From Vineibacter terrae (GTDB taxonomy: Bacteria; Pseudomonadota; Alphaproteobacteria; Reyranellales; Reyranellaceae), in contig NZ_VDUZ01000006.1 of the NCBI RefSeq assembly GCF_008039615.1, positions 124,001 to 188,000 of the forward strand: DNA of 64,000 nucleotides, given 5' to 3'. The translations under genes and the position numbers were made by a program. The notes beneath the pieces were generated by a model. That model was given only the letters and a program-made list of their open reading frames with translations, was not told the origin of the DNA and made no database searches. Shown in pieces: positions 1-8,485 of this stretch (the stretch's first letter is position 1; the number at the start of each line of letters is the position of its first letter).

Positions 1-223
1 GCAGCGGCCCCCGTCGGTGACCATTTGCAAGTTCGGTGTCGCGGGCGGCCGCTTCCGTCAGGGCGCGGTCGGCTGTGACGGTCACATACGCCTCGAGCGC
101 CGGGTTGAGCGCCGCGATGCGGTCAAGATAGGCGATTGTCGCCTGCCGTGAGGTGACCTCGCCGGCAGCGATGAGCCTGCCGAGCTCGGCGGCTCCGAAC
201 CAGACCAGATCCTCATCGCTCAT
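1..223 (-). CDS. Amidase (amidase signature family), N-terminal part
   Basis: The gene starts at 223 (ATG; reads MSDEDLVWFGAAELGRLIAA) and runs off the left edge, so only about 74 residues are seen. The opening helix, a segment of the type LIAAGEVTSRQATIAYLDRI followed by NPALEAYVTV, is typical of the N-terminus of amidase signature enzymes (GatA/AmiE-like, Ser-cisSer-Lys hydrolases). The catalytic residues lie outside the window, so substrate cannot be told. It begins 31 bp after the fused ATPase of the peptide importer and is co-directional, so it is probably the last gene seen of that operon and may hydrolyse an imported amide. The family assignment rests on the N-terminus alone. Confidence 0.7.
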   Translation of the reverse strand, partial: MSDEDLVWFGAAELGRLIAAGEVTSRQATIAYLDRIAALNPALEAYVTVTADRALTEAAARDTELANGHRRGPL

Positions 224-254
224 TGCACGCTCCCGTTGCTGCTCGGACCTCGAT

Positions 255-2090
255 TCACTGGGTCTTTGATCGTTCGGGGGCCACGTTGATGCATGAGAGC
301 TGGCGGCCGGGAGCCTTCTCCTCGAGCGCGGGCTCGATGCGCGCGCAATCAGCAGTCGCCATCGGACAGCGCGTGTGCAGGGCGCAACCCGAAGGCAGGT
401 CGATCGGGCTTGGGATCTCGCCACTCAGCAAGAAGGGCGAGCGCCGCTGCGCGGGATCCGGATAGAGCACCGATGAGAGCAGCGCCCGGGAATAGGGGTG
501 GCTCGGCGTCCGGAACAGTTCTTCGGTCTCGCCGACCTCGACAAGCTTGCCGAGATACATGATCGCGGTGCGATGGCACAGCCGGCGCACCGCGGTCAGA
601 TCATGCGAGATGAAGAGGTAGGACATGCCGAGTCGCTGCTGCAAGTCCCTGAGCAGGTTCAGGATGTCCGCGCGTACCGAGACATCGAGCGCCGAAGTCG
701 GCTCGTCGAAAACCACCAGATCGGGCTGGGTCGCGATGGCGCGGGCGATGCCGACCCGCTGCAGCTCGCCCGCGCTCATTTGATGCGGATAGAGGCTGGC
801 CGCGTCCCGGCTGAGCCCGACCAGCTGGAGAAGGTCAGCGACGCGCGCCTTGCGGTCGCCCCGTGTCATGTCGGTCGTCAGCGAGAGCGGCTCCTCGATC
901 GCGGCGCTGAGGCTCTGGCGAGGGTCCAAGCTGTCGAAGGGGTCCTGGAAGACCATCTGCAGCTTGGCGCGCAGCTTCCGCAACCCGGTCCCTGCCAGCT
1001 TGCTGATCTCCTGCCCCTTGAACCAGAGCGTGCCAGAGGTAGGCTCGATCAGCCGCAGGACACAGCGGCCGACGGTCGACTTGCCCGAGCCGCTCTCGCC
1101 GACGAGCCCAACGGCCTCGCCACGGCCAATGGCGAACGAGATGTCGTTGACCGCCGTCAGGACGCGGCCGTCGCGCACCGGAAAACGCTTCATCAGGTCG
1201 CGCACTTCCAGGAGCGGCTCCGAGGCAGAAGGGAGTGGATGTTCCGGCTGCGGCTCGGTGCGAAGCAGCACCGGCGAGGCGCCGCTGCTGGCGAGATCGG
1301 CGTCCCGGGCAGCGGCGGCGGCGTGCAGCAGCTTTCGGCTGTAGACGTTCTGCGGCGTGGCGAAGAACCGGCGGACCTCTGCCTCCTCGACAATGCGTCC
1401 GGCATTCATGACGACGACCCGCTCGCAGTAGTTGGCGACAACGCCGAGGTCCCGCGACACGACGAGCAGGCCGGAATTGAGCTTCCGCACGGCGTTGCGC
1501 ATGAGATCGAGGATTTGCACCGAGACAGTTACATCGAGGCCGCTCGTCGGCTCGTCGACGATCAGGAGCTTCGGCGCATTCGCGATCGCGAGCGCCAGGA
1601 TCACCCGCTGGCACATGCCGCCGCTAAGCTCGTGCGGGTAGGCCTGCAGCCTGAGGACGGGATCGGGGATGTTGACCGATTTCAGCAACTCGGCGGCGGC
1701 GGCGAGGGCGGCAGCGTGCGGGATCGGCCGGTGCGCGCGGATGACATCGGACAGCTGCCGCCCGATGGTCAGGATGGGATTGAGATGTTGCCGCGGGTTG
1801 GAGAGAGCCAGCGCCAGCTCCTTGCCGCGCAGCGCCGCAAGTCGCCTCTCATCCTGCTCGAGCAAGTTCTCGCCGCGCAACAGCACCTGGCCGCCGAGCA
1901 CCTGCCAGGGCGGCTGCAGAAGCCGCAGGATCGCGGCGAGCAGGATCGACTTGCCGCTTCCCGACTCGCCGACGACGCCGAGAACCTCGCCGTCGGCGAC
2001 GCTGAGGCTCACCCCGCTCAGCACCGCGCGCGTGGTCCGGTCACCAACGAAGGCAACGGTCAAGTCCCGAACTTCGAGGAGCGTTGTCAC
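255..2090 (-). CDS. Fused double ATP-binding subunit of peptide/nickel-type ABC importer (DppD-DppF fusion)
   Basis: A 611-residue protein with two complete nucleotide-binding domains that energise import by the two permeases encoded just upstream. Domain 1 has Walker A GESGSGKS at 41-48, signature ELSGGM near 154-159 and Walker B LLIVDEP near 175-181. Domain 2 has Walker A GESGSGKS at 331-338, signature MSAGE and the C-terminal oligopeptide-transporter extension with cysteines (CALHTRCPMATADC). Such fusions are known in this family. Oddities are in domain 1: the Q-loop glutamine is serine (S97, in ALSNPRQHLNP) and the H-loop histidine is arginine (R213, in VVSRDLG), while domain 2 keeps FQDP and SHDL. 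The start lies 3 bp after the preceding permease stop, indicating one operon. Confidence 0.93.
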   Translation of the reverse strand: MTTLLEVRDLTVAFVGDRTTRAVLSGVSLSVADGEVLGVVGESGSGKSILLAAILRLLQPPWQVLGGQVLLRGENLLEQDERRLAALRGKELALALSNPRQHLNPILTIGRQLSDVIRAHRPIPHAAALAAAAELLKSVNIPDPVLRLQAYPHELSGGMCQRVILALAIANAPKLLIVDEPTSGLDVTVSVQILDLMRNAVRKLNSGLLVVSRDLGVVANYCERVVVMNAGRIVEEAEVRRFFATPQNVYSRKLLHAAAAARDADLASSGASPVLLRTEPQPEHPLPSASEPLLEVRDLMKRFPVRDGRVLTAVNDISFAIGRGEAVGLVGESGSGKSTVGRCVLRLIEPTSGTLWFKGQEISKLAGTGLRKLRAKLQMVFQDPFDSLDPRQSLSAAIEEPLSLTTDMTRGDRKARVADLLQLVGLSRDAASLYPHQMSAGELQRVGIARAIATQPDLVVFDEPTSALDVSVRADILNLLRDLQQRLGMSYLFISHDLTAVRRLCHRTAIMYLGKLVEVGETEELFRTPSHPYSRALLSSVLYPDPAQRRSPFLLSGEIPSPIDLPSGCALHTRCPMATADCARIEPALEEKAPGRQLSCINVAPERSKTQ

Positions 2091-2093
2091 CAG

Positions 2094-2957
2094 CTACCTT
2101 CGACTGGTGGGGTCGAGAAAGACACGAAGATTGTCGCCGAACACCGAGAAAGCAAGCACGGTCACGGCAAGCACCAGGCCTGGCATGAGCGCCGTCCACC
2201 ACTGCCCGGTCATCATGTTCTGCGCGCCGACCTTGATCATCAGCCCCAGTTCGGGGGTGGGCGGCGGCACGCCGGCGCCGACAAAGCTGAGGCCCGCGGT
2301 CAGCAGGATGGAAAAGCCGATCGTCGTCGAGAAATGGACCAGCGCCGGGGCGATCGAATTCGGCATGACATGCACGAAGGCGGCTCGCAGCTTGCTGTTG
2401 CCGGCGCAGATGGCGGCCTCGACGAAGGTTCGCGAGCGCACTTGCAGAACCGCTCCCCGGGTAAGGCGCAAGAAGAAGGGAATGTTGAGAAAGGCAAGGG
2501 CCATGATGACGTTCCGCGTGCTCGGCCCGCTGAACCCGACCAGCGCCAGGGCGAACACGAAGAGCGGGAAAGCCTGGAAAATATCGGCGGCCCGCATGAT
2601 TGCGCCGCTGAAGAACCTGGCGATTGCCGTGCCTTCTGCGAAGAAGCCCGAGAGCACGCCCAGCGCCACGCCGCAGGCGAAGGCCACAGCGGTCGAGACC
2701 AGCGCTATGGTCAGGTCGACGCGCGGCGCCGCGAGGACTCGCGAGAAGATGTCCATCCCCGAGACGTCGGTGCCAAACCAATGCGTGGCGTTGGGCGGGG
2801 TCAGGCTGGCGCCGACCGGCGCCTGAACAGGAAAAGGCGCAATCAGCGGGCCGATGAGCGCCAAAGCCAGATTGACCGCGATGACCACGAATCCGAAGAT
2901 CATGCTGGGCCGGGTCCGCGCGAAGCGCCAAAGCTCGCTGTCGAGAAAATGGCTCAC
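2094..2957 (-). CDS. ABC importer permease, DppC type
   Basis: A 287-residue inner-membrane permease of the binding-protein-dependent (BPD) transport family. After a short N-terminal cytoplasmic stretch there is one membrane helix near 15-40, then the GTDVSGMDIFSRVL segment typical of DppC/OppC, then about five further helices. The cytoplasmic EAA loop reads VEAAICAGNSKLRAAFVHVMPN-like, followed by the conserved proline. It sits 3 bp from both neighbours (DppB-like upstream, fused ATPase downstream) and is clearly part of the 5766 to 223 operon. The imported substrate cannot be deduced from a permease of this family; peptides, nickel and opines are all possible. Confidence 0.93.
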   Translation of the reverse strand: MSHFLDSELWRFARTRPSMIFGFVVIAVNLALALIGPLIAPFPVQAPVGASLTPPNATHWFGTDVSGMDIFSRVLAAPRVDLTIALVSTAVAFACGVALGVLSGFFAEGTAIARFFSGAIMRAADIFQAFPLFVFALALVGFSGPSTRNVIMALAFLNIPFFLRLTRGAVLQVRSRTFVEAAICAGNSKLRAAFVHVMPNSIAPALVHFSTTIGFSILLTAGLSFVGAGVPPPTPELGLMIKVGAQNMMTGQWWTALMPGLVLAVTVLAFSVFGDNLRVFLDPTSRR

Positions 2958-2960
2958 GGG

Positions 2961-3974
2961 TCAGACCGAAATCCGTGGGTCGAGGAGATAGTAGACGATG
3001 TCCACGATCAGGAACACGAGGGTCGTGAACACGGCCATGATCAGCACCACCGCCTGTATGGGCGCATAATCCGAGTTGATGACGGACTCGACAGCGTATT
3101 GCCCGAGACCGCCCCACGCGAAGATGGTCTCGACCAGGACGGCGCCGCCGAGCAGGAACCAGCAGACGATGCCGGTGACGGTCACGACAGGAGGCAGCGC
3201 GTTGCGCAGAGCGTATCGCAGCTGCGTCCAACGTGACAGCCCGCTCGCCTTGGCCTGCAACATGAAACGCGCGTCAAGCATCTCCTCCATCGACGAGCGG
3301 GCGGTCTTGAGCACCAGGGGCATGTAGACGATCACCAGGGTCGCGAGCGGCAGCACGATGTTGCCGGCGGCCGACCAGAAGACTTCCCAGTTGCCGGACA
3401 ATGCCGCGTCGACGATGTAGGCGCCCGTGATGTGATCGGGGCTAGGCACGCCGAAATCGAGCTGGCCGACCGGCGGTGGTGCCCATTGCAGAGCGAAGAA
3501 GAACACCAGGATCAGCAGGAGGCCGATCCAGAAATCCGGCAGCGAGCCGGCAAGCATGCCGTAGACAAAGACCAGCCGATCGGCGATGCCGCCTCGGTTC
3601 ACGGCGACCGCGACGCCGAGGGGCACGCCGATCAGCACGGAAACCACGACGGCGCCGATCACCAGCTCGAGCGTCGCCGGCAGGCGCTGCTGGATATCCA
3701 GCAGCACGGGCTGCGATGTCCGCCAGGACACGCCGAAATCTCCCGTCAGGGTTCGCTTCAAATAGCCGGCGTACTGCGTGAGCAGCGGCTGATCGAGGCC
3801 CAGGCTGCTGCGCACTTCGCCGATCCGCTCCACCGTGGCGTACGGCCCGGCCAGCATGTAGGTGGGATCGCCCGGCAGCAGCCGGATCAGGAAAAAGACC
3901 ATCACCGAGACCGCCAACAGCTGCGGAACCGCAAACAGGACCCGCTTGCCGGCGAAGACGATGAATCGCTTCAT
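2961..3974 (-). CDS. ABC importer permease, DppB type
   Basis: A 337-residue inner-membrane permease that would pair with the DppC-like protein encoded next. The N-terminus (MKRFIVFAGKRVLFAVPQLL) is the standard DppB first helix, followed by the LIRLLPGDP motif and the GLDQPLLTQYAGYL periplasmic segment. The EAA loop is near QAKASGLSRWTQLRYALRN and is followed by LPP. I use the ATG at 3974; an in-frame TTG at 4001 would add nine residues but has poorer spacing to the GGAG that precedes the ATG. The gap to the binding protein upstream (4054) is about 80 bp and to the next gene 3 bp. Confidence 0.92.
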   Translation of the reverse strand: MKRFIVFAGKRVLFAVPQLLAVSVMVFFLIRLLPGDPTYMLAGPYATVERIGEVRSSLGLDQPLLTQYAGYLKRTLTGDFGVSWRTSQPVLLDIQQRLPATLELVIGAVVVSVLIGVPLGVAVAVNRGGIADRLVFVYGMLAGSLPDFWIGLLLILVFFFALQWAPPPVGQLDFGVPSPDHITGAYIVDAALSGNWEVFWSAAGNIVLPLATLVIVYMPLVLKTARSSMEEMLDARFMLQAKASGLSRWTQLRYALRNALPPVVTVTGIVCWFLLGGAVLVETIFAWGGLGQYAVESVINSDYAPIQAVVLIMAVFTTLVFLIVDIVYYLLDPRISV

Positions 3975-4053
3975 GAACGAACTGCTCCGGTGCGCCTGCA
4001 AGTGCGCCTGCGCAACCCCGTTTCCCTGTCCCAGGGCGGCGCGGTCACAACGT

Positions 4054-5766
4054 TCAGGCCTTGTAAAGCCATTCGAAATGTAAATTGTTGTCTGGATACC
4101 AGTGGAAATTTGTCCACTCTTTCTTCAAGGCCTCGCGCCATCCTGGCTCGACCAGGAAGATCCAAGGCACTTCCTCGGCCGCGAGCTCCTGAACGCGAAG
4201 ATCCATCTTCGTCCGCTCCTCGCCCAGCGGCATCTGCATCATGTCGGTCACCAGCCGGTTGAACTCGGGATGGTTGAAATAGACCGAGTTGTTGACGGTG
4301 GTCTCGGGATTGCCGAGGTAGACCCAGCCGGTATAGCCAGTATCGGCGATCCACGGCCACTGGAAGTTGTCGACCTGGCACATGAGCTGACGCTTGACCT
4401 TGCGCTCCGAGTAGACCGCAGCAGGCAGCGGATCGAGCGTGGTGCGAATGCCGACCGAGTCGTAGGCCGCCTTGATGAGGACCGCTGCCTCGGACATCTC
4501 CTCGATCGAGTTGTCGAAGGAAAGCTTCAGATCAAAACCATTCGGATAGCCTGCCTCGGCAAGCAGGGCCTTCGCACGGGCAGGGTCGCGCTTGTAGACC
4601 CAGAAGCGATCCGTGTAGTTGGGAAAGATCGCCGGCGTGATGCTTTTGATGGGGGTTCCCTGGTTGAAATAGACCTTCTCGCGGATCTCGTCGTACGGCG
4701 TCGCCCAGGCCATGGCCTGCCGCACTTTTGTCTTGGCCATGATTTCGTTGGTCGCGACCGGGCCGATGTACGGAATGAAGTTCGCCCGGGCGCGGACGAT
4801 CTGCACAGCCGGGTTCTTCGCCAGCGCCTGCAGGCTGCGCTCGGGAAGGCGCATGGCGTAGTCGAGCGCGCCGCGTTCGATGAGCGCCATCCGGGTGGCG
4901 GCGTCGGGCACGACACGAATGAGGATGCGCTTGATCGGCGGCTTCGGCTGATAGTTCTCGTTGCGCGTGAGCTCCATCTCCTGGCCGGGAATGTTCTTCA
5001 CGATGTGGTAGGGACCGAACCCGGCGTCGTTGCTCTTGAGCCAGTTTTTGGCCCACGGATCGCCCGCGGTGGCGTGCTTTTTGGCTTCTGTCGCGTCGAA
5101 CGGCCCCCCGTAGTAGCTCATGGCCATCAGCTTCAGGATGACGGGAGAGGGTTTCTGCAAGTGAAAGCGTACAGTGTATTTGTCGATTACCTCGATATCG
5201 TCGGGCTTGTCGAGGAACATCGCCTTGGCAAAGAAGTAGCGCACCGCCTTCATCTCGAAGGCCCGTTGCCAGGTCCACGTTATGTCAGCGGAAGTCATTT
5301 CGTTGCCGGCCCAGCTCTTGATCCCGGGCCTGATATGGAAGGTCCAGGTCTTGAAATCCGCGCTGCCCTCCCATTTGTCCACCCAGCGACCGATCACGCC
5401 CTCATTGCCCGGCGCACCCATGTCGGCGACGCATACCCCAGGCGACTGACCGGAAACCGGCTTGTACTGCATGAAGTCGCCGCCATAGGTCAGGGCCATC
5501 AGGTTCTCCACCTCCATCGTGAAGGCGACCTCGTCGATCGCCGGCGGACTCGCCGCGTAGGCCGCGGTGAAGGTGTAGTCCATCTTCGATTTATCGGCCG
5601 GCACGGTCTCACAGCTGTCGGCGGCCGCGGCCTGGTTCAGGGCGGCAAGAAACGGCGAAAGCGCCACGCCGCCCATCCCCGCCCCGGCGTATTTCAGAAA
5701 TGCCCTGCGCTCCACCTCAGTCGCAAGCGGTGAGTTCGGGAAAGCACGGTCCTTCTGCCCTTTCAT
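4054..5766 (-). CDS. Solute-binding protein of peptide/nickel-type ABC importer (family 5), Tat-exported
   Basis: A 570-residue periplasmic binding protein of the SBP_bac_5 (DppA/OppA) family and first gene of the importer operon. The N-terminus contains a twin-arginine motif, ERRAFLKYAG at about residues 19-28, followed by a hydrophobic stretch ending in an AAAA-type cleavage region, so it is probably exported folded by the Tat system. Family-typical blocks follow: TWTFHIRPGIKSW, SADITWTWQRAFE and GFGPYHI. The start is preceded by GGAAGGA at a good distance. Upstream, 533 bp without a gene contain a palindromic repeat (6082-6195) and presumably the operon promoter. The ligand is not predictable; the amidase at the end of the operon hints at an amide or peptide. 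Confidence 0.93.
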   Translation of the reverse strand: MKGQKDRAFPNSPLATEVERRAFLKYAGAGMGGVALSPFLAALNQAAAADSCETVPADKSKMDYTFTAAYAASPPAIDEVAFTMEVENLMALTYGGDFMQYKPVSGQSPGVCVADMGAPGNEGVIGRWVDKWEGSADFKTWTFHIRPGIKSWAGNEMTSADITWTWQRAFEMKAVRYFFAKAMFLDKPDDIEVIDKYTVRFHLQKPSPVILKLMAMSYYGGPFDATEAKKHATAGDPWAKNWLKSNDAGFGPYHIVKNIPGQEMELTRNENYQPKPPIKRILIRVVPDAATRMALIERGALDYAMRLPERSLQALAKNPAVQIVRARANFIPYIGPVATNEIMAKTKVRQAMAWATPYDEIREKVYFNQGTPIKSITPAIFPNYTDRFWVYKRDPARAKALLAEAGYPNGFDLKLSFDNSIEEMSEAAVLIKAAYDSVGIRTTLDPLPAAVYSERKVKRQLMCQVDNFQWPWIADTGYTGWVYLGNPETTVNNSVYFNHPEFNRLVTDMMQMPLGEERTKMDLRVQELAAEEVPWIFLVEPGWREALKKEWTNFHWYPDNNLHFEWLYKA

Positions 5767-6081
5767 GATCTTGTCCTTCCCTGTAGCTCGGATGAAGGGT
5801 CCTGCGTCTGGGCGTGCCCACGGAAGGCGCGTTGGCGGGGCCGCCTACAGCACGTTCTTGGCGGATCTTGCTGGCAGCAGCCAATTCGCCATGCGACGGT
5901 CCACCCGTTCGCAGCGTGCTCATCGGCAGGTCGGCGTCGGCGAACAACAACGTCATGCATCGTCCGTTGAACGATCCGCAAAATCAGCGGAGCGGCGGTT
6001 ATCGATGTCGGTCATAAGGCAACGTATCATAGACAGACTCGGCTACTGCCGCTCAATAACTTTTTGGCCGCTGATACACCC

Positions 6082-6195
6082 GTCATCCCGAGCGCTCCTT
6101 CGACAAGCTCGGGAGAGGGGGCTCCTGCGAGGGACGCGCGATGCGCCATTCGCGATGTCCTCTCCTGAGCCTGTCGAAAGGGCGCTCGGGATGAC
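6082..6195. repeat. Palindromic intergenic repeat, family A (GTCATCCCGAGCG type)
   Basis: The outer arms read GTCATCCCGAGCG and CGCTCGGGATGAC; inner arms CCTTCGACAAGCTC and its near-complement GAGCCTGTCGAAAGG. The element could form a hairpin about 110 nt long. It lies in the 533-bp gap 5767-6299 between two co-directional genes; the rest of that gap shows no gene. Related copies occur at 7443, 13977, 33020 and 41766. Confidence 0.85.
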
Positions 6196-6299
6196 GGTCA
6201 CGACTACTTTGACCGATGGCCGGCACTCACCGTATGTCGCTGCCTTCCGGGCCGTCTGATCGCTCGTCGCGTTCTGATCGGTCGCGAAGGGCGCGGCTG

Positions 6300-7286
6300 C
6301 TACCACCTTCTGCCCGCTGACGGGCGCGGTTCCACCATCGCCGGAGGCGGCGGAGCCTGGGCAGGGGGTGGCTGCGGGCTGAACCAGAGATCGAACTGCA
6401 CCCCGGCGATCAGCCCGTGCATCAGCAGCGCGGCGGCCTCGGGCAGAAGACCGTGGCCGGCCATCAAGTCGGCGCTGGTGAGGTTCTTGGCGGCACCGCC
6501 GCGCAGCAGGTAGACATAGCCGCCTTTCACCGGGAACGTGATGCCAGTGATGAACTGCAGGAAGCCGTTGACGCTGACCTGCGCCTTCGTCTCGCAGAAC
6601 GCCTCCTCGAGGTATCGCCAGAGCGAGGAGTACGCCATTGATTTGTGCCGGCTCTCGATACGGAACCGCCGCAGCAGGTAGAGCCTCGGGGCGAAAAGCC
6701 GATGGCCGAGCTCGTGCGCCAGGGCCAGCGCCTGATCCTTGGTGCTGCCCTGGATGGAGACCTTGATGTCGCCCCAGAGCGCGGTGATGCCCCTGCCGGG
6801 CGCCAGGCTCGCATCGGGGATGATCTCCGGCGCGTAGCGCCAGCCGCCGGTATAGGGCAGCGCCTCGATCCTGGGCCGCGGCGCGAGGTACGTGTTGGGC
6901 GCACGACGGAGCAGCCAGGCCATCACGCCGGCAATGCCGATGATGGCGATCGCCTTGGCGAGGTGGTCGGCGTCGTCGTCGAGATCGGCCGGCGTGCGGG
7001 CGTTGTAGGTCCGGTCGGCGAAGCCATAGAGCTCGTTGATGCCGGAGAAAACGGCCATCCCGACGCAGAGAATGCCGCTGGCGAACAGGACGGCATCGAT
7101 GATCTGGCCGGCGCCGAAGGCGTGCGAGACGATCCAGGCGAGGATGACGCCGGCCATGATGGCGAGCGACTGCGGGGAGATGGCGGCGCGCAACTGCTCG
7201 GCCGCATCGGGTCCCACTTTCGGCAGGCTGCGCCAGAACACGTCCTCCAGCCGCTTCTCGAACGGCCAGGATGCGACATTTTCCAT
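6300..7286 (-). CDS. Membrane protein with HELGH zinc-metalloprotease motif, function unknown
   Basis: A 328-residue protein not recognised by family name. The ATG at 7286 is preceded by GGGGGGAA at ideal spacing, so I prefer it to an upstream in-frame codon at 7310. The first half has a soluble N-terminal helix, two hydrophobic segments (about 40-55 and 63-83), a charged stretch (TYNARTPADLDDDADHL) and a third hydrophobic segment (about 110-127). The second half carries ALAHELGHRLF, a zincin HExxH motif at 191-195, followed about 35 residues later by LEEAFCET, which could give the third metal ligand. The C-terminus is proline-rich. The helical first half recalls segments that precede toxin domains in secreted effectors, but that is recollection, not proof. 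It stands alone, between two transporter operons, with repeats on both sides. Confidence 0.6.
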   Translation of the reverse strand: MENVASWPFEKRLEDVFWRSLPKVGPDAAEQLRAAISPQSLAIMAGVILAWIVSHAFGAGQIIDAVLFASGILCVGMAVFSGINELYGFADRTYNARTPADLDDDADHLAKAIAIIGIAGVMAWLLRRAPNTYLAPRPRIEALPYTGGWRYAPEIIPDASLAPGRGITALWGDIKVSIQGSTKDQALALAHELGHRLFAPRLYLLRRFRIESRHKSMAYSSLWRYLEEAFCETKAQVSVNGFLQFITGITFPVKGGYVYLLRGGAAKNLTSADLMAGHGLLPEAAALLMHGLIAGVQFDLWFSPQPPPAQAPPPPAMVEPRPSAGRRW

Positions 7287-7442
7287 GATAGTTCCCCCCA
7301 ACCATGACAAAAGCGTGCGTTCAATCAGTTGGCGCGATCATAGCGAGCTCGGCCCGCGCGATCTTGGACTGGCGCGACAATCGAGTAGGACTGGAACGGT
7401 CTGGACAGGGCGTGGCGCAATGGCCGCCGCGCTGATACGTCC

Positions 7443-7543
7443 GTCATCCCGAACGCCCCTTCAACAGGCTCAGGAGAAGGATCGCTTGCGCGGGACGCAC
7501 GGTGCGCCGTTCGCGGGAGATCCCTCGCTGCGCTCGGGATGAC
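7443..7543. repeat. Palindromic intergenic repeat, family A
   Basis: The ends are GTCATCCCGAACG and GCTCGGGATGAC, with an inner GGAGATCCCTCGCTGCG arm. One arm is of the subtype seen at 33020 and 41766, the other of the 6082 subtype, so this copy looks like a hybrid or a diverged element. It sits between the sugar-permease operon end (7574) and the HELGH gene start (7286), all on the minus strand. Confidence 0.8.
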
Positions 7544-7573
7544 GGCAGCGACCCACCTTCATCGAAGCCGGAG

Positions 7574-8485
7574 CTAGCGCCTGACGCCGCCAAGCGTCAG
7601 CCCGGCCAGCATCCAGCGACGCAGCGCGAAGAAGATCACCACCGGCGGCAGGGCGTAGACGATCGCCGTGGCCATCATGTAGTTCCAGGGTGCCTCGTCG
7701 GCGTCGAAGAACTGCGCGATCGCCACCGCCACTGTCATCTTGCGTTCCGAGGTGAGCAGAATGTACTGGTAGATGTACTCGTTCCAGGCGAGCAGCAGCG
7801 CAAACATGCCGACCGCCGCCAATGCCGGCGCCATCAGCGGCAGGTAGAGATGGCGGTAGATCTGCCAGGGCGTGGCGCCGTCGGTTTGCGCCGCCTCGTC
7901 GAGTTCCCTGGGAATGAGCTTCGCGTATTGGTGCAGGATCAGGATGGCGTAGGGCGTGGTGAAGGTCACGTCGGCGGCGATGACCGCCCAGAGGGAATCC
8001 GACAGGCCGTAGATACGCATGATGCGGTAGAACGGGATCACCAGGAAGGACGCCGGGACGGCATAGGTGAGAACCGGGAAGTTGCCCAGCAGCCAGCCGC
8101 GCGCCAGCCCCATGCGGCCGAGCGCGAAGGCGGTCAGCGAGCCGATCGCGAGCGTGATCAGCATGGTCGCGAGCGCAATGAACAGGCTGTTGGCGAACTT
8201 CAGCCAGAAGTGCTGCAGGTACCAGTAGTCGCCGGTCAGCACGACACGGAAGGCATCGAGCGTGGGCTCGGCTGGCCAGATGATCCCGGCATATTCGGTG
8301 TCGCCCTCTTCGTCGAGCGCGATCAGCAGCATGTTGTAGGTCGGCAGCAGCGACCAGACCAGCAGCACCAGGCCCAGCGCCCACACCACGACGTCAGCAA
8401 GGAGCCTGCGCCGCTGGCGCGGGCGCCGGGATGAGCGCCGCCACACTGCCGCGGGCAGGCCGGATCGGGGCGCGGCAAGGCTCAC
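7574..8485 (-). CDS. Sugar-type ABC importer permease, MalG type (second pair)
   Basis: A 303-residue inner-membrane permease of the carbohydrate uptake class. I start it at the GTG at 8485, which overlaps the stop codon of the preceding permease in a GTGA arrangement and gives the usual MalG length. It has six predicted helices; the EAA loop reads LDEAAQTDGATPWQIYRHLYLPL. It ends MLAGLTLGGVRR, closely like the C-terminus of the permease at 9404 (MSAGLTMGGVKG). It is a clear paralogue of that gene, sharing long blocks such as NYMMATAIVYA. It is the last gene of the operon. A repeat (7443-7543) follows. Confidence 0.9.
   Translation of the reverse strand: MSLAAPRSGLPAAVWRRSSRRPRQRRRLLADVVVWALGLVLLVWSLLPTYNMLLIALDEEGDTEYAGIIWPAEPTLDAFRVVLTGDYWYLQHFWLKFANSLFIALATMLITLAIGSLTAFALGRMGLARGWLLGNFPVLTYAVPASFLVIPFYRIMRIYGLSDSLWAVIAADVTFTTPYAILILHQYAKLIPRELDEAAQTDGATPWQIYRHLYLPLMAPALAAVGMFALLLAWNEYIYQYILLTSERKMTVAVAIAQFFDADEAPWNYMMATAIVYALPPVVIFFALRRWMLAGLTLGGVRR

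Noticed and set aside
498-3236. A 912-codon open frame on the plus strand opposite the first importer operon
   Set aside because: It runs antisense through genes with clear family motifs, is rich in arginine, glutamine and histidine and has no recognisable domain. Long antisense frames are expected in GC-rich coding DNA.
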